From Bacillus crepusculi (GTDB lineage Bacteria; Bacillota; Bacilli; Bacillales; Bacillaceae): a DNA stretch of 64,000 nucleotides. Made by a program: the position numbers and the translations under genes. The notes under the pieces were generated by a model, which was given only the letters and a program-made list of their open reading frames with translations, was not told the DNA's origin and searched no databases. The DNA lies in the NCBI RefSeq assembly GCF_014764715.1, contig NZ_JACXXE010000009.1:1-64000 (forward strand), given 5' to 3'. Shown here in pieces: positions 36,831-47,200 of the stretch. Every line of letters starts with the position of its first letter. Within the stretch, counting starts at the first letter, position 1.

Positions 36831-38365
36831 CATGTGACTGGGGCAGGATTAAATAGGCATAGGTCGTTATGAATACCCCAATGATCAGCCCATGTTTCTT
36901 TTCGGCCGCTGGCGACATCTAGTATATAGTGAAACATATCTGTGCCAACTTCTTCGATTGTCGCTTCTCCAGTTGCAATACGGCCTGCATCAAAATCAAT
37001 CAGATCGGGCCACTGCGTCTGTAAACTGGTTCTCGTAGACACTTTTACTACTGGTGCTGCTGCTAGGCTGTATGGTGTCCCTCTGCCTGTTGTGAATATT
37101 TGTAAATTTATACCAGAGGCGAGCTGCAGTGTCCCGCAGACAAAATCGCTTGCCGGCGTAGCAGCAAATATCAATCCCTTTTCTGATGCCTTCTCACCAG
37201 GTCCAATCACACCAGAGATTGGACTTGTGCCTGATTTGACGATGGAGCCAAGTGCTTTTTCTACAACATTGGATAAACCGCCTTTTTTATTTCCAGGGGA
37301 GGGGTTTGCACTTCTATCTGCCTGTCCTCTGTTTAAATAGTCGTCGTACCATTTCATTTCCCGTATAAGCGCCTGTCTCGTTTCTTCGTTAACTGTCCGT
37401 GGTGTTAATAGATGAATGGCATCCCGCACTTCTGTCACTTCTGAAAAAAGAACGGTTGCGCCTGCTTTGACAAGGAGATCCGCTGTATATCCAACGGCAG
37501 GGTTTGCCGTTACACCTGAGAATGCATCGCTTCCTCCGCATTGTAAGCCAACCACTAAATCTGATACAGGACATGGGACACGGGTCCGTCCGTTGAGTAT
37601 CATTAGTTTATGCTCTGCAGCCTTCAGAATAGAGGTAATCATCGAAGCAAAGCCTGACTCCTCCTGTAATGTTAAAATATCGTGTTGCTGATCTTCTGAG
37701 ACAATGCGTGAAGGTATGAGCTTTTCGCAGCCTAATCCAATGACCAGCACCTCTCCGCCAAAGTTTGGATGTGTGGCTAGGTTTTGGATGGTTCTGATGG
37801 GAATGGCCGCTTCTGGTGCATGAATGGCCACACCGCAACCGTACTGGTGGTGAAGGGGAATAACGTCATCGACATTTGGATATTTCGGCAGCAGCTCTTC
37901 CTTGATTTTTTTGACCGCATAATCAAGAACTCCAACGACACATTGTACGCTTGTTGTAATTCCGAGAATATTTTTTGTGCCGACAGAACCATCTGAATTA
38001 CGGTAGCCTTCAAATTCATAGCCCTCAAGCTTTTTAAGTGGAGATCCGCTATATATTTCGTGTGATAATTCATTTAAAGGAGGGGGTGATGGCATTTGAA
38101 CAAACTGCTCTTTCACCCAACCTCCTTGTAAGATGGTTTCATTAGCGTATCCAATGATTTCACCGTATCGAATAATTGGAGCATGCTGTTCAATAGTCTT
38201 AAGTGCTACTTTATGCCCTTGAGGAATTCGTTCAGTTAACGACAATCCGCTTGGAAAGGCTGTGCCAGCTGGTAATCCGCCATCATTAACGATGATTGCT
38301 ACGTTATCCTTTGGGCTTACTTGAATATAGAGGGGTGCTTCTGCTTCCTGTACCTTTTGATTCAA
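36830..38365 (-). CDS. garD: D-galactarate dehydratase GarD (YcbH)
   Basis: A 511-residue UxaA/GarD-family dehydratase that converts galactarate to 5-keto-4-deoxyglucarate. The small SAF-like N-terminal domain (about 10-95) precedes the main domain with [13 protein letters not shown] and HQYGCGVA; Cys residues near 157, 222 and 270-340 fit the iron centre. Last gene of the hexarate operon, 59 bases after gntR, with a cre site at 38383. It converges with spoVR. Confidence 0.88.
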   Translation of the reverse strand: MNQKVQEAEAPLYIQVSPKDNVAIIVNDGGLPAGTAFPSGLSLTERIPQGHKVALKTIEQHAPIIRYGEIIGYANETILQGGWVKEQFVQMPSPPPLNELSHEIYSGSPLKKLEGYEFEGYRNSDGSVGTKNILGITTSVQCVVGVLDYAVKKIKEELLPKYPNVDDVIPLHHQYGCGVAIHAPEAAIPIRTIQNLATHPNFGGEVLVIGLGCEKLIPSRIVSEDQQHDILTLQEESGFASMITSILKAAEHKLMILNGRTRVPCPVSDLVVGLQCGGSDAFSGVTANPAVGYTADLLVKAGATVLFSEVTEVRDAIHLLTPRTVNEETRQALIREMKWYDDYLNRGQADRSANPSPGNKKGGLSNVVEKALGSIVKSGTSPISGVIGPGEKASEKGLIFAATPASDFVCGTLQLASGINLQIFTTGRGTPYSLAAAPVVKVSTRTSLQTQWPDLIDFDAGRIATGEATIEEVGTDMFHYILDVASGRKETWADHWGIHNDLCLFNPAPVT

Positions 38366-38382
38366 TAAGAGATCGCTCCTTT

Positions 38383-38396
38383 TGAAAGCGCTATCT
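38383..38396 (-). promoter_or_regulatory. cre site upstream of garD
   Basis: TGAAAGCGCTATCT matches TGWAANCGNTNWCA at 13 of 14 positions, 18 bases before the garD start. CcpA could block transcription into garD on preferred sugars. Confidence 0.55.
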
Positions 38397-38423
38397 TTTT
38401 AGAGAAGCACAGCCGCTTCCATA

Positions 38424-39128
38424 TCATGACGTTTGATTTAATCCTTTTAAAATTTTATCACGTACAAACTTCAAATGTTCATGCATATGAAAGTGTGCTT
38501 GATATGGATCTCTTTGTCGTAGCGCTTCATAAATTTTTCGATGATAATTAACGGTCACTTTTTTTTCTCGATAAGGAATTTGACTGTCAATCTTGGCGTG
38601 CGATACTAAAAGCGCCTGAATCATACCTTCAACAACTGGGTTGTTTGCACTTAAGGCAATGATCCGGTGGAATTCCTTATCTGCTTCACCATAGTTGTTA
38701 TCTGTACTTTCCTCAATCATTTCGATGGTGTTTTCTAATTTTTTTAATTCCTCGTTACTGATTTTCTCAGCAGCAATGGTGACAAGACCTAGTTCAAGTA
38801 CCATTCGAGCCTCTATAATGGCTGGTAAATTATCCTGAGCCAGTGCGAGCATAACAGAAAACGGCTGGTTGCTGATTTTATCATTAAAATATGTGCCACC
38901 TCTTGTTTTTCTTGTGATGACACCTAATGTTTCAAGAGAACTTAAAGCCTCGCGCAAAACAGGGCGGCTTACTGATAAAATATCCATTAATTCCATTTCT
39001 GTCGGCAGTTTGTCACCAGCTTTTAATTGCCCGCTAGACAATAAATGAACGATACGTTCAATGACCTGTTTTGCTAATGTTTTTCGGTTAACTGTTTCAA
39101 ATTTTAGTTCATCCATGCTTTCATTCAC
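38424..39128 (-). CDS. GntR/FadR-type regulator of the hexarate operon (YcbG-like)
   Basis: A 234-residue repressor of the FCD subfamily. Winged helix at about 12-80 (LPTEMELMDILSVSRPVLREAL), helical FCD ligand domain at 90-230 with metal-site Asp/His residues typical of sugar-acid regulators. GTG start with GGGAGAG eight bases upstream. It lies inside the operon as ycbG does in B. subtilis; the same candidate operator precedes this gene and kdgD. Confidence 0.88.
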   Translation of the reverse strand: MNESMDELKFETVNRKTLAKQVIERIVHLLSSGQLKAGDKLPTEMELMDILSVSRPVLREALSSLETLGVITRKTRGGTYFNDKISNQPFSVMLALAQDNLPAIIEARMVLELGLVTIAAEKISNEELKKLENTIEMIEESTDNNYGEADKEFHRIIALSANNPVVEGMIQALLVSHAKIDSQIPYREKKVTVNYHRKIYEALRQRDPYQAHFHMHEHLKFVRDKILKGLNQTS

Positions 39129-39156
39129 GAGTCATACTCTCCCTTCAGTTGTTTAA

Positions 39157-39167
39157 TTGTAAGACAA
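39157..39167. promoter_or_regulatory. Candidate GntR operator before its own gene
   Basis: TTGTAAGACAA fits the FadR-family half-site rule TNGTNNNACNA. It lies in a 20-base sequence, TTGTTTAATTGTAAGACAAA, that recurs exactly at 44504-44523 before kdgD. Confidence 0.6.
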
Positions 39168-39199
39168 AATGAAGGGGAATACAATCATTTACAGTCAAA

Positions 39200-40564
39200 C
39201 TACCGAATCATACACGGTTTTTTCGGATCAAATGTCCAGTCATCAATGAGATATTGCATCTGAATGGCATCATCTCTTGCACCAAGCTTCATGCGTTCAT
39301 ATAACCGATTGGCCTCCTCTAGCTTTTCTAAATCAATTTCAATACCGAGCCCAGGTTCTTGAGGTACTTTTATACGTCCTTCTTTAATAGAAAGCGGGCT
39401 TTTGGTTAATTGTTGTCCGTCTTGCCATATCCAGTGGGTATCAATGGCTGTGATAGACCCTGGTGCGGCAGCGGCAACGTGTGTAAACATGGCGAGGGAT
39501 ATATCAAAATGGTTGTTAGAGTGCGATCCCCAAGTCAAGCCGGTATCATGACACGTTTGAGCCACTCTTACAGAACCTTCCATTGTCCAAAAATGTGGGT
39601 CCGCAAGTGGAATATCAACTGCGTGTAATTGGATTGCATGTGACAATTGACGGAAATCAGTTGCGATCATATTCGTAGCCACTTGAATTCCGGTAGCGCG
39701 TTTGAATTCGGCCATAATTTCTCTAGATGAGAATCCGTCTTCTGCTCCACATGGATCTTCTGCATATGCAAGCAGATGTTGTTTTCCTTTGCAAAGCTGA
39801 ATGGCCTCATCAAGAGACCACGCTCCATTAGGGTCAAGTGTGATACGCGCATTTGGAAAACGTTTTGAAAGAGATGCTACAGCTTCTATCTCATCTTCTC
39901 CAGAAAAAACGCCGCCTTTTAGCTTAAAATCCCGAAAACCATAGCGTTCATAAGCCGCTTCAGCCAAACGGACAATGTCCATCGGTGTTAATGCTTTTTG
40001 ACGCCTTAACCGAAACCAGCTACAAGAGGAATCATCCTCCTTTAAATAGGGGAGAGGGGTTTTTGTCTGATCCCCTATGTAAAATAAATAGCCAAGAATG
40101 TCCACTTCTTGTCTCTGTTGGCCAGTCCCTAATAAAGAGGCAACGGGTTCTTCTAAAAATTGCCCTAATAAATCCAAGAGAGCCGCTTCTATAGCTGTAA
40201 CAGCATGAATCGTTGTCCGTAAGTCAAAAGTTTGATGACCTCTCCCGCCTCTATCAAGGTCTTTAAATGTATGCTGTACCGATTGCAAGATGGCATGGTA
40301 TTGCCCAATTGGTTTTTGCAGGACAAGTTCGGCTGATTGTTCAAGTGTTTGACGAATGTTTTCGCCGCCGGGAACTTCGCCGACACCTTGACGACCACTG
40401 CTGTCTGTTAGTATGACAACATTTCTTGTGAAAAAAGGTCCATGCGCCCCGCTTAAATTCAAGAGCATACTGTCATGTCCTGCAACAGGAATGACCTTCA
40501 TGTCAGTAATAAAAGGGAGATTGGTTGTTCGTTCTTGTTTCACTTCTTTTATGTGTTGATTCAT
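39200..40564 (-). CDS. gudD: Glucarate dehydratase GudD
   Basis: A 454-residue enolase-superfamily enzyme that dehydrates D-glucarate to 5-keto-4-deoxyglucarate. The catalytic Lys motif FKLKGG, metal Asp in LDPNGAW and catalytic His-Asp region near SNNHFD are present. The second ATG (40564) is chosen: AGGAGG lies six bases upstream, while the ATG at 40570 touches it. Fourth gene of the operon. Confidence 0.93.
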   Translation of the reverse strand: MNQHIKEVKQERTTNLPFITDMKVIPVAGHDSMLLNLSGAHGPFFTRNVVILTDSSGRQGVGEVPGGENIRQTLEQSAELVLQKPIGQYHAILQSVQHTFKDLDRGGRGHQTFDLRTTIHAVTAIEAALLDLLGQFLEEPVASLLGTGQQRQEVDILGYLFYIGDQTKTPLPYLKEDDSSCSWFRLRRQKALTPMDIVRLAEAAYERYGFRDFKLKGGVFSGEDEIEAVASLSKRFPNARITLDPNGAWSLDEAIQLCKGKQHLLAYAEDPCGAEDGFSSREIMAEFKRATGIQVATNMIATDFRQLSHAIQLHAVDIPLADPHFWTMEGSVRVAQTCHDTGLTWGSHSNNHFDISLAMFTHVAAAAPGSITAIDTHWIWQDGQQLTKSPLSIKEGRIKVPQEPGLGIEIDLEKLEEANRLYERMKLGARDDAIQMQYLIDDWTFDPKKPCMIR

Positions 40565-40591
40565 ATACATCCTCCTATAAATAAACCGCTT

Positions 40592-41968
40592 TCAAATTAA
40601 GCTGGATGGAACTGGGGCCGTTGGAGTGGAAGGGGGTTCTTTTAGCTTCACACGTTTAATGGGGCCCACAAGGAATAAATAACTTAAGATCGCAATGACG
40701 GCATTACTGCCGACAAAGACGAGCGCACCACTGAAAGAGCCTGTTGCATTTACAATATATCCAATGATAATCGGTGTTGTAATGGATGCAATGTTGCCAA
40801 AGGTGTTAAATAAACCGCCGCTTAAACCGGCACATTCTTTTGGAGAGGTATCTGATACAACGGCCCAGCCAAGTGCCCCAAATCCTTTTCCAAAGAAAGC
40901 AAGCGACATAATCGCTACAACAATCCATGAAGATTCTGTATAGTTGCAGATGATCATACTGCAAGAAAGAAGCATCCCTATAATAATTGGTGTCTTTCGT
41001 GCGAAAGTAAGCGATTTCCCTCTTTTTAATAAAAAATCGGATAACAAGCCGCCAAGAATCCCGCCTAAAAAACCGCAGAGAGCTGGCAGGGAAGCAACAA
41101 AACCTGCTTCGAGAATGGACATTCCTTTTGCTTGAACAAGATACACGGGAAACCATGTTAAGAAAAAATAAGTGAGGGTGGTAATACAATATTGAGCAAT
41201 ATAAACGCCGATTAACATCCGATTTGAAAGTAATTGTTTCACGTATGGCCATTTGGGTTCTTTGTTTTGCTGGCTCTTTTCATCGTCCATTGAGGTCAAA
41301 GCCCCGCCTTTTGAAATGTAGTCAAGCTCTGCTTTGTTAATTTTCGGGTGCTGTTTTGGATTATAGACGGTTTTTAACCAAAGAAAAGACAGCAAGATAC
41401 CGAGAATTCCCATGACAACAAAAACAGAATGCCATCCTAAAGAATGTGTAAGCCAGCCCATAATAGGGGAGAAAATGACAAGCGCAAAATACTGAGCTGA
41501 GTTAAAGAAAGCAGAAGCTGTTCCACGTTCAGAACTAGGAAACCATGCAGCTACGACACGACTATTCCCTGGAAAGGAAGGAGCTTCAGCCAGCCCTACT
41601 AAAAATCGCAGAGCAAAAAGGAGAATAATCGCAGTACCCGCTGTAAAAAAGCCTATGGCACCTTGAAGCAATGTAAACAAAGACCAAAAGAAAATACTGC
41701 AGGCAATGATAATTTTAGAGCCGAATTTATCCAATAAATAACCGCCAGGCAGTTGGCCAATGACATAAGCCCAGCCAAAAGCAGAAAAGACATAACCCAT
41801 TGATATAGAGCTAAGACCAAGATCATGTTGAACAGAATCTCCAGCAATAGATAGGGTAGCACGATCTGCATAATTGACCGAAGTGACAAGAAACAGCATG
41901 AAGACGATAAACCAGCGGACAGACGTTTTTTTATCAGGCTGTGAAGCATGGAAGAGTTTATTTATCAT
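40592..41968 (-). CDS. gudP: Glucarate/galactarate transporter GudP
   Basis: A 458-residue major facilitator of the anion:cation symporter family (glucarate/galactarate type) with twelve hydrophobic segments. NYADRATLSIAG in helix 1 is the family hallmark. SD AAGGAGAAG. Located between ycbD and gudD, it supplies the pathway substrate. Confidence 0.92.
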   Translation of the reverse strand: MINKLFHASQPDKKTSVRWFIVFMLFLVTSVNYADRATLSIAGDSVQHDLGLSSISMGYVFSAFGWAYVIGQLPGGYLLDKFGSKIIIACSIFFWSLFTLLQGAIGFFTAGTAIILLFALRFLVGLAEAPSFPGNSRVVAAWFPSSERGTASAFFNSAQYFALVIFSPIMGWLTHSLGWHSVFVVMGILGILLSFLWLKTVYNPKQHPKINKAELDYISKGGALTSMDDEKSQQNKEPKWPYVKQLLSNRMLIGVYIAQYCITTLTYFFLTWFPVYLVQAKGMSILEAGFVASLPALCGFLGGILGGLLSDFLLKRGKSLTFARKTPIIIGMLLSCSMIICNYTESSWIVVAIMSLAFFGKGFGALGWAVVSDTSPKECAGLSGGLFNTFGNIASITTPIIIGYIVNATGSFSGALVFVGSNAVIAILSYLFLVGPIKRVKLKEPPSTPTAPVPSSLI

Positions 41969-42033
41969 AATTTCTTCTCCTTTTCTAAATTAGAGGATTG
42001 AGGAGGGCAGATGCCCTCTCAAATGCTTCAATT

Positions 42034-43500
42034 TTACGATTTAATGAAAACGGTTTGAATGGCTGTGAAGAATTCCTTTGCCGCTTCTCCCTGTTCACGA
42101 GAATGAGAGCTTGATTGTTTCATTCCGCCAAATGGAGCCTGTAATTCTACACCAGCACTTTCTGCATTAATTCTAATGAGCCCTGCTTGGATATTTCGAA
42201 TAAAGGTCAGTATACGGCCGATGTTTTGTGTGAAAATAGAAGCGCTTAAGCCAAAAACCACATCATTGGCAATGTGAAATGCTTCATTGATATCTTGCAC
42301 TTTGATTAAAGCAATGACAGGCCCAAATATTTCTTCTTGAGCGATGGTCATGTCTGAGGTGACATGTTCGAAAATGGCAGGCTCAATATAATAACCATTC
42401 TGATAATCACCATCTGTTAATGGTTCCCCGCCCAAGAGAAGGGTGGCTCCTTCTTTTTTTCCTGTTTCAATATAGGAAAGGCATTGATCAAGTTGCTGCT
42501 TGCTTGCGATCGGACCCATCCACACGTCTTTTTTTAAACTGTCCCCAATAGTGATTTCCTGCGTTTTTTGAAGCAGCTTTTCTTTAAAGGCATCATAGAT
42601 GTCTTCTTGGACAATGACTCGGCTTGTTGCTGTACATTTTTGTCCTGTTGAACGAAAGGCTCCTGTAATGGTTGCTTCTACCGCAAGATCAAGATCCGCA
42701 TCATTGGCTACGATAACGGGGTTTTTCCCGCCCATTTCAAGCTGATACTTGATGCCTCGTTCAAAGGCTTTTTGACCGATGGCTTTACCGGTTGCATTTG
42801 ATCCAGTAAATGTAATTCCTTGGATATTTGGATGTTCAATCATTCCTTGACCTACAACTGCTCCCGACCCTGTTATCATATTGACTACTCCCTTTGGGAG
42901 GTGTGCATCTGCAAAGCAGGCGATGATTTTTGCGCAAGTAGTGGCTGTTTCTGATGCAGGTTTAATGACGACCGTGTTGCCATAAATGAGTGCAGGAGCC
43001 ATTTTCCAAATTGGGATGGCGATAGGGAAATTCCAAGGAGAGATGACGCCGACAACACCTAATGGAACCCTTTTTGTGAACATGAGAGCCTCTCGATCAG
43101 TAGAAGGAATGACATCGCCTTCTTTGCGCATCCCTTCGCCGGCATAATAGCGGAGGATGGCCACGCCGCGTGCCGCTTCGCCTTTTGCCTCCGGAAGTGT
43201 TTTCCCCATTTCTTTTACAGCAGTGACTGCAATGTCATCGAGACGTTCCTCTAGCAAATCAGCTGCTTTATAAAGATATTGTCCTCGTTCTGCACCTGAT
43301 AAATCTCGCCATGCTGTTTTTGCTTTATGAGCGGCAGTGATAGCTGCGTTCACATCTTCAAGGCTTGAGCGCTGTACATATCCAGCGGTCTCTTCTTTGT
43401 TGGCTGGGTTCTCGATCGGGATTACTTCTCCTGTCGAAGCCTTTACCCATTCACCATTGACATAATTGAAGTACGTTTTTTGATCTACTGAAATGGACAT
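42034..43500 (-). CDS. ycbD: 2,5-dioxovalerate (alpha-ketoglutarate semialdehyde) dehydrogenase YcbD
   Basis: A 488-residue NAD(P)-dependent aldehyde dehydrogenase with catalytic Cys in [11 protein letters not shown] and Glu in QLEMGGKNP. In this operon it should oxidise alpha-ketoglutarate semialdehyde to 2-oxoglutarate, the last step of hexarate breakdown. SD AGGAGAT, 19 bases after kdgD. Confidence 0.9.
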   Translation of the reverse strand: MSISVDQKTYFNYVNGEWVKASTGEVIPIENPANKEETAGYVQRSSLEDVNAAITAAHKAKTAWRDLSGAERGQYLYKAADLLEERLDDIAVTAVKEMGKTLPEAKGEAARGVAILRYYAGEGMRKEGDVIPSTDREALMFTKRVPLGVVGVISPWNFPIAIPIWKMAPALIYGNTVVIKPASETATTCAKIIACFADAHLPKGVVNMITGSGAVVGQGMIEHPNIQGITFTGSNATGKAIGQKAFERGIKYQLEMGGKNPVIVANDADLDLAVEATITGAFRSTGQKCTATSRVIVQEDIYDAFKEKLLQKTQEITIGDSLKKDVWMGPIASKQQLDQCLSYIETGKKEGATLLLGGEPLTDGDYQNGYYIEPAIFEHVTSDMTIAQEEIFGPVIALIKVQDINEAFHIANDVVFGLSASIFTQNIGRILTFIRNIQAGLIRINAESAGVELQAPFGGMKQSSSHSREQGEAAKEFFTAIQTVFIKS

Positions 43501-43519
43501 GTTTGATCTCCTTTCTTTT

Positions 43520-44446
43520 TTAATTTACAGTTGCTTTTTTAGGGAAGCGCTCCATTGCATGTTGCAAAATACTTTCCAGCTCTTGATAATGTTCTTTTTC
43601 TACAGGGACAACAGGGGGTCTTGTTGAATTGCGAACAGCATGCCCCATGATGTTCATGCCGGCTTTAATTAATGAGACCGCGTAGCCTTTTCGCTGCCGT
43701 CGAATCCGGTTAATCGGTAAAATAACACTTGTGTATATGTCCTTGACCATTTCTTGATCACCAGTCTTTAGTGCGTGATAAAACATTCTTGAGATGTGGG
43801 GGATATAGTTTGAAATGGCTGAGGAATAGGAATGAAAGCCAATCGGTAAGTAAGCCGGCATTGTGACCTCTGCCATAGGCAATCCGTTTAGATAGCTGAG
43901 CCGGTCGCCTATCGTATAGGAAAGGTTCACGTTTAAATCCATATCACCGACTCCATCCTTTACTCCAACAAGCTGTTCAAAAGAAGTGAGCCGTTTGATT
44001 TGCTGCACTGAGAAAATAGCATTATCTCGTTGATACAAAATGGCATTTAAGTTCGTACTTTCGATAATGGTTTTGGCGTATTCATATAACCCTTCTTGTT
44101 CTCCATGAATTAAATAGGGAGGGAGTAATAAGAAGCCATCTACTCCTTTTTCCTCGGAAATTTTCGCCCATTCCAGGGCAGTATTTAAATTTCCACCAAC
44201 TCCTGAATAAACAGGGACTTTACCACCGGCAGCTGCCAGTGCCACATCAATCATTTGCTCGTATTCTTGTTGACTAATAGACTGGAATTCTCCCGACCCA
44301 CAAGCAATAAAAATAGCATCAAGCCCTTCGTCTAGTAAGAATTGAATGTTTTGAAATAGTGCTTCCTCAGAGAGCTGCCCATTTGCTTGAAAAGGGGCAA
44401 CAGGAAAACCTAATATGCCTTCTGGTGCTTTTCTACCTTGAATCAT
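43520..44446 (-). CDS. kdgD: 5-dehydro-4-deoxyglucarate dehydratase KdgD (YcbC)
   Basis: A 308-residue DapA/NAL-superfamily aldolase-type enzyme. Schiff-base Lys lies in [10 protein letters not shown] and the carboxylate loop is in CGSGEFQS. It dehydrates and decarboxylates 5-keto-4-deoxyglucarate to alpha-ketoglutarate semialdehyde. First gene of the six-gene operon; promoter and operator lie just upstream. SD AGGAGG. Confidence 0.92.
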   Translation of the reverse strand: MIQGRKAPEGILGFPVAPFQANGQLSEEALFQNIQFLLDEGLDAIFIACGSGEFQSISQQEYEQMIDVALAAAGGKVPVYSGVGGNLNTALEWAKISEEKGVDGFLLLPPYLIHGEQEGLYEYAKTIIESTNLNAILYQRDNAIFSVQQIKRLTSFEQLVGVKDGVGDMDLNVNLSYTIGDRLSYLNGLPMAEVTMPAYLPIGFHSYSSAISNYIPHISRMFYHALKTGDQEMVKDIYTSVILPINRIRRQRKGYAVSLIKAGMNIMGHAVRNSTRPPVVPVEKEHYQELESILQHAMERFPKKATVN

Positions 44447-44503
44447 GGTTAAAAAACCTCCTGTGAATTGTTAAAAAGAAAGGTAAGCGCTACCAAAACT
44501 CTT

Positions 44504-44538
44504 TTGTTTAATTGTAAGACAAATAAACAATTTGTCAA
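44504..44538 (-). promoter_or_regulatory. Promoter and GntR operator of the hexarate operon
   Basis: On the minus strand TTGACA (44533-44538), 16 bases, TACAAT (44511-44516). The TTGTAAGACAA dyad (44512-44522) covers the -10. A weaker cre-like sequence, TGGTAGCGCTTACC on the minus strand, lies just downstream. Confidence 0.65.
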
Positions 44539-44579
44539 TATCTTTATTTTCAGAATTTTATCTAGTAGATTGAATAATA

Positions 44580-44612
44580 AAAAGAGCAGGCACTTAGTGC
44601 ACCTGCTCTTAC
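44580..44612 (-). terminator. phoA terminator
   Basis: AAGAGCAGG/CCTGCTCTT stem with inner GCAC/GTGC pairing; on the minus strand it is followed by TTTTTATT. Confidence 0.85.
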
Positions 44613-44625
44613 AAAGGTCTTCGTC

Positions 44626-45987
44626 TTATTGATTAAGTAATCTAAAAATATGCTTTGCCTGATCTGTATTTTCCATCAGACCTTTTAGTTTTTGACTTGT
44701 TGGTCCGTATGCGAAGAAGGGGACTTCATCACCGGTATGACCTGATGTGGTCCAGCCTGTGTGTGATCTTGTGTTAATCACCTCTTCAATCGCATCATCA
44801 ATCTTAACAGCATCCTTTGTTTCAGCGGCTTTTTGGATAGAGGCAATTTCTTCTTTTGTGAAATCAAGATCGATATATTGTTTCAGTGCAGACTCCACAG
44901 TCATACCGCTGACGATTTTGTTTGCGATAAAATCAGGCGTCTTTTTCGCTGCTTTGACCGGTTTGTAATCCCAGCTGCCAGAGCCATCTGCCCCGAAGGA
45001 AAGTCCGCCAGTTGAATGATCAGCAGTTGTGATGACTAACGTGTTTTTATCCTTTTTCGCAAAACGAATCGCTTCTTCAAATGCTTTTTCAAAATCCTTC
45101 ATTTCGCTCATCGCACTGACGATATCATGATCATGTCCCGCCCAGTCAATTTGACTGCCTTCTACCATAAGGAAAAACCCTTTTTTGTTTTTAGATAGCT
45201 GTTTAATCGCTGAGGATGTCATGTCTTGTAGAGAAGGGGTGTTTTTATCGCGATCAATGGCTTTATCGAGACCGCCATCAGCAAAAATACCTAATACTTT
45301 TTGGTTGTTGTTTTTTTGTAAGGCTGCTTTGTTTGTGACATAATCATAGCCTGCTTGTTTGAATTCCTTCGTCAGATCACGATCCTTGCGAACAAAATCG
45401 ACAAGTCCTCCGCCAAGCATGACATCGACTGTATGCTGTTTGCCAATTTTTTCATCGAAGAAATCATCCGCGATGGCTGCGGTGTTTTTTCTAGACACAT
45501 CGTGAGCGGCATAGGCAGCGGGTGTCGCATTTGTTAATTCAGATGTTACGACAAGACCCGTAGACTTTCCTTTGCGCTTTGCTTCTTCTAACACGGTTTT
45601 TAGTTTCTTGCCGTTTTTGTCTACGCCGATGGCATTGTTGTATGTTTTTTGACCAGTTGCCATGGCTGTGCCAGCTGCTGCTGAATCGGTGATGTTACTT
45701 TTAGAATCATCAGGATATGTTTTGTGCAGGCCAGTGAGGTAAGGGTCAAACGCTGTTTGCTTGGAAAGGTCACCATTGTGTTTAAATGAGCGGTAAGTTG
45801 AAAGATAAGGTGTTCCCATGCCATCTCCAATGAGCACGATCACATTTTGCACGTCATTTTTTGGTTTCTTTTTAGCCTCAGCTTTGTCAGCCTGTCCAAA
45901 TTCAATTCCTGAAAAAATACCAATCGACAGTACAGATGCCGCCGCTACTGCAGCTATTTTCGTTTTAGAGCTTTTCAACACACTCAT
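44626..45987 (-). CDS. phoA: Secreted alkaline phosphatase PhoA
   Basis: A 453-residue exported phosphomonoesterase of the E. coli PhoA type. The signal peptide runs to about residue 38 (DKAEA-K). The phospho-Ser lies in ITDSAAAGTA, zinc ligands include VLIGDGMG near the N-terminus, TTADHSTGG and SHTGWTTSGHTGDEVP. It releases phosphate under starvation. SD AGGAGG. Genes and order match B. subtilis spoVR-phoA-lytE apart from the hexarate operon between. Confidence 0.93.
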   Translation of the reverse strand: MSVLKSSKTKIAAVAAASVLSIGIFSGIEFGQADKAEAKKKPKNDVQNVIVLIGDGMGTPYLSTYRSFKHNGDLSKQTAFDPYLTGLHKTYPDDSKSNITDSAAAGTAMATGQKTYNNAIGVDKNGKKLKTVLEEAKRKGKSTGLVVTSELTNATPAAYAAHDVSRKNTAAIADDFFDEKIGKQHTVDVMLGGGLVDFVRKDRDLTKEFKQAGYDYVTNKAALQKNNNQKVLGIFADGGLDKAIDRDKNTPSLQDMTSSAIKQLSKNKKGFFLMVEGSQIDWAGHDHDIVSAMSEMKDFEKAFEEAIRFAKKDKNTLVITTADHSTGGLSFGADGSGSWDYKPVKAAKKTPDFIANKIVSGMTVESALKQYIDLDFTKEEIASIQKAAETKDAVKIDDAIEEVINTRSHTGWTTSGHTGDEVPFFAYGPTSQKLKGLMENTDQAKHIFRLLNQ

Positions 45988-46069
45988 TCATTTTGCCTCC
46001 TCATTGTTTATGTATCGCTCTTACGTCTACAATGGTAGAGCAGAATTGTGGATTCCTTTTTACAGCACC

Positions 46070-46105
46070 GTAAAGTTCGCTTTAAAATTGTAAAGGTTCA
46101 CTTTA
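46070..46105. promoter_or_regulatory. Tandem dyads upstream of phoA
   Basis: TAAAGTTCGCTTTA (46071-46084) and TAAAGGTTCACTTTA (46091-46105) are near-identical direct repeats spaced 20 bases (about two helical turns), each also an inverted repeat. They lie about 85-120 bases before phoA and contain TTTACA-like PhoP half-sites, but the 11-base period of a classic Pho box is not clear. Confidence 0.4.
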
Positions 46106-46167
46106 CATAGAATGGACCAAAAAGAGAAATGAATGTATCATTTATCCATGACAAGATGAGATTATTT

Positions 46168-46229
46168 TGTCATGATTGTGTAATGAAAATGAAATAAAAA
46201 GAACCCTAAAAAAAATAAATTTTGCCGAA
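46168..46229 (+). promoter_or_regulatory. Candidate WalR box and sigma-I-like promoter of lytE
   Basis: TGTCAT-GATTG-TGTAAT (46168-46184) fits the WalR direct repeat TGTWAH-N5-TGTWAH with one mismatch. GAACCCT (46201) and CGAA (46226-46229) resemble a sigma-I promoter. Both regulators are known for lytE in B. subtilis. TATAAT at 46282-46287 is a possible second start. Confidence 0.45.
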
Positions 46230-46337
46230 TTAAGCATAATGTCGTAGGAAGTCAAGACTATTTCTTCTGGTATTTGATCCTTATAATAGTAAGTAGATAA
46301 AAATTCGGATCATGATAGATACATACAGGAGGAACAA

Positions 46338-47168
46338 ATGAAAAAACAATTGATCACAGCTGCAAGTGCAGTTCTACTTGGGACGACATTATTTGCCGGA
46401 GCTGCCTCAGCACAATCAGTAAAGGTTCAAAAAGGTGACTCTCTATCTGTTCTAGCGAAAAAATACAAAACCACTGTGAGTAAGATTAAATCAGACAATA
46501 AGCTGAAATCTGACATCATTTATGTTGGACAAACCTTAAAAGTAAATGGCACTTCCTCAAAAACAGCAACGAAAACATCCAAAACAACAACAAAAGTAAA
46601 AGCAGCTTCAGCGACAGCCACTCATAAAGTGGTCAAAGGTGATACATTATCTAAGATTGGCAAAAAGTATGGGATGACAGTGAAAGAGCTGAAATCGTTA
46701 AATAAACTCAAAACAGACCTCATCAAAATTGGACAAAAGCTAAAGGTGAAAAAGACGTCTAAAGTGAAGACGGCACCTGTCAAAGAAAAAACAGTCTCTA
46801 CTTCTTCATTAAACACGTCTAAGCTTGTAGCAGATGCTAAAGCGCAGGACGGTACACCATATAAATGGGGTGGAACCACACCGAAGGGCTTTGATTGCAG
46901 CGGTTTTATGTGGTACATCATTAACAAACAAAAAAAGATTCCAAGACAAACAACAGAAGGTTTTTGGGGCTCGATGAAGAGCGTCTCAACACCAAAAGTT
47001 GGAGACTTTGTGTTCTTTACAACCTATAAATCTGGTCCATCTCACATGGGTGTCTACATTGGAAACAACAAGTTTATTCATGCTGCTTCTGACGGTGTGA
47101 CGATCAGTGATATGAATTCAAGCTATTGGAAGCCGATTTACCTTGGCGCGAAAACATTTGTTAACTAA
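46338..47168 (+). CDS. lytE: Peptidoglycan DL-endopeptidase LytE
   Basis: A 276-residue secreted cell-wall hydrolase: signal peptide (1-25, ASA-Q), two LysM domains (about 27-70 and 96-138) joined by a Thr/Lys/Ser linker, and a C-terminal NlpC/P60 domain (about 160-276). The triad is Cys187 (GFDCSGF), His236 (PSHMGVY) and His248 (FIHAAS). It cuts D-Glu-DAP bonds during elongation. B. subtilis LytE has three LysM repeats and about 334 residues, so this one has one repeat fewer. SD AGGAGGA. Confidence 0.92.
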   Translation: MKKQLITAASAVLLGTTLFAGAASAQSVKVQKGDSLSVLAKKYKTTVSKIKSDNKLKSDIIYVGQTLKVNGTSSKTATKTSKTTTKVKAASATATHKVVKGDTLSKIGKKYGMTVKELKSLNKLKTDLIKIGQKLKVKKTSKVKTAPVKEKTVSTSSLNTSKLVADAKAQDGTPYKWGGTTPKGFDCSGFMWYIINKQKKIPRQTTEGFWGSMKSVSTPKVGDFVFFTTYKSGPSHMGVYIGNNKFIHAASDGVTISDMNSSYWKPIYLGAKTFVN

Positions 47169-47178
47169 TTTATTCAGA

Positions 47179-47200
47179 GAGACTGCTCATGGAGCAGTCT
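47179..47200 (+). terminator. Left copy of the duplicated lytE terminator hairpin
   Basis: AGACTGCTC-ATG-GAGCAGTCT, a perfect 9-bp stem, but followed by CAGCG rather than T residues. The exact 22-base sequence recurs at 47375-47396. Confidence 0.8.
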
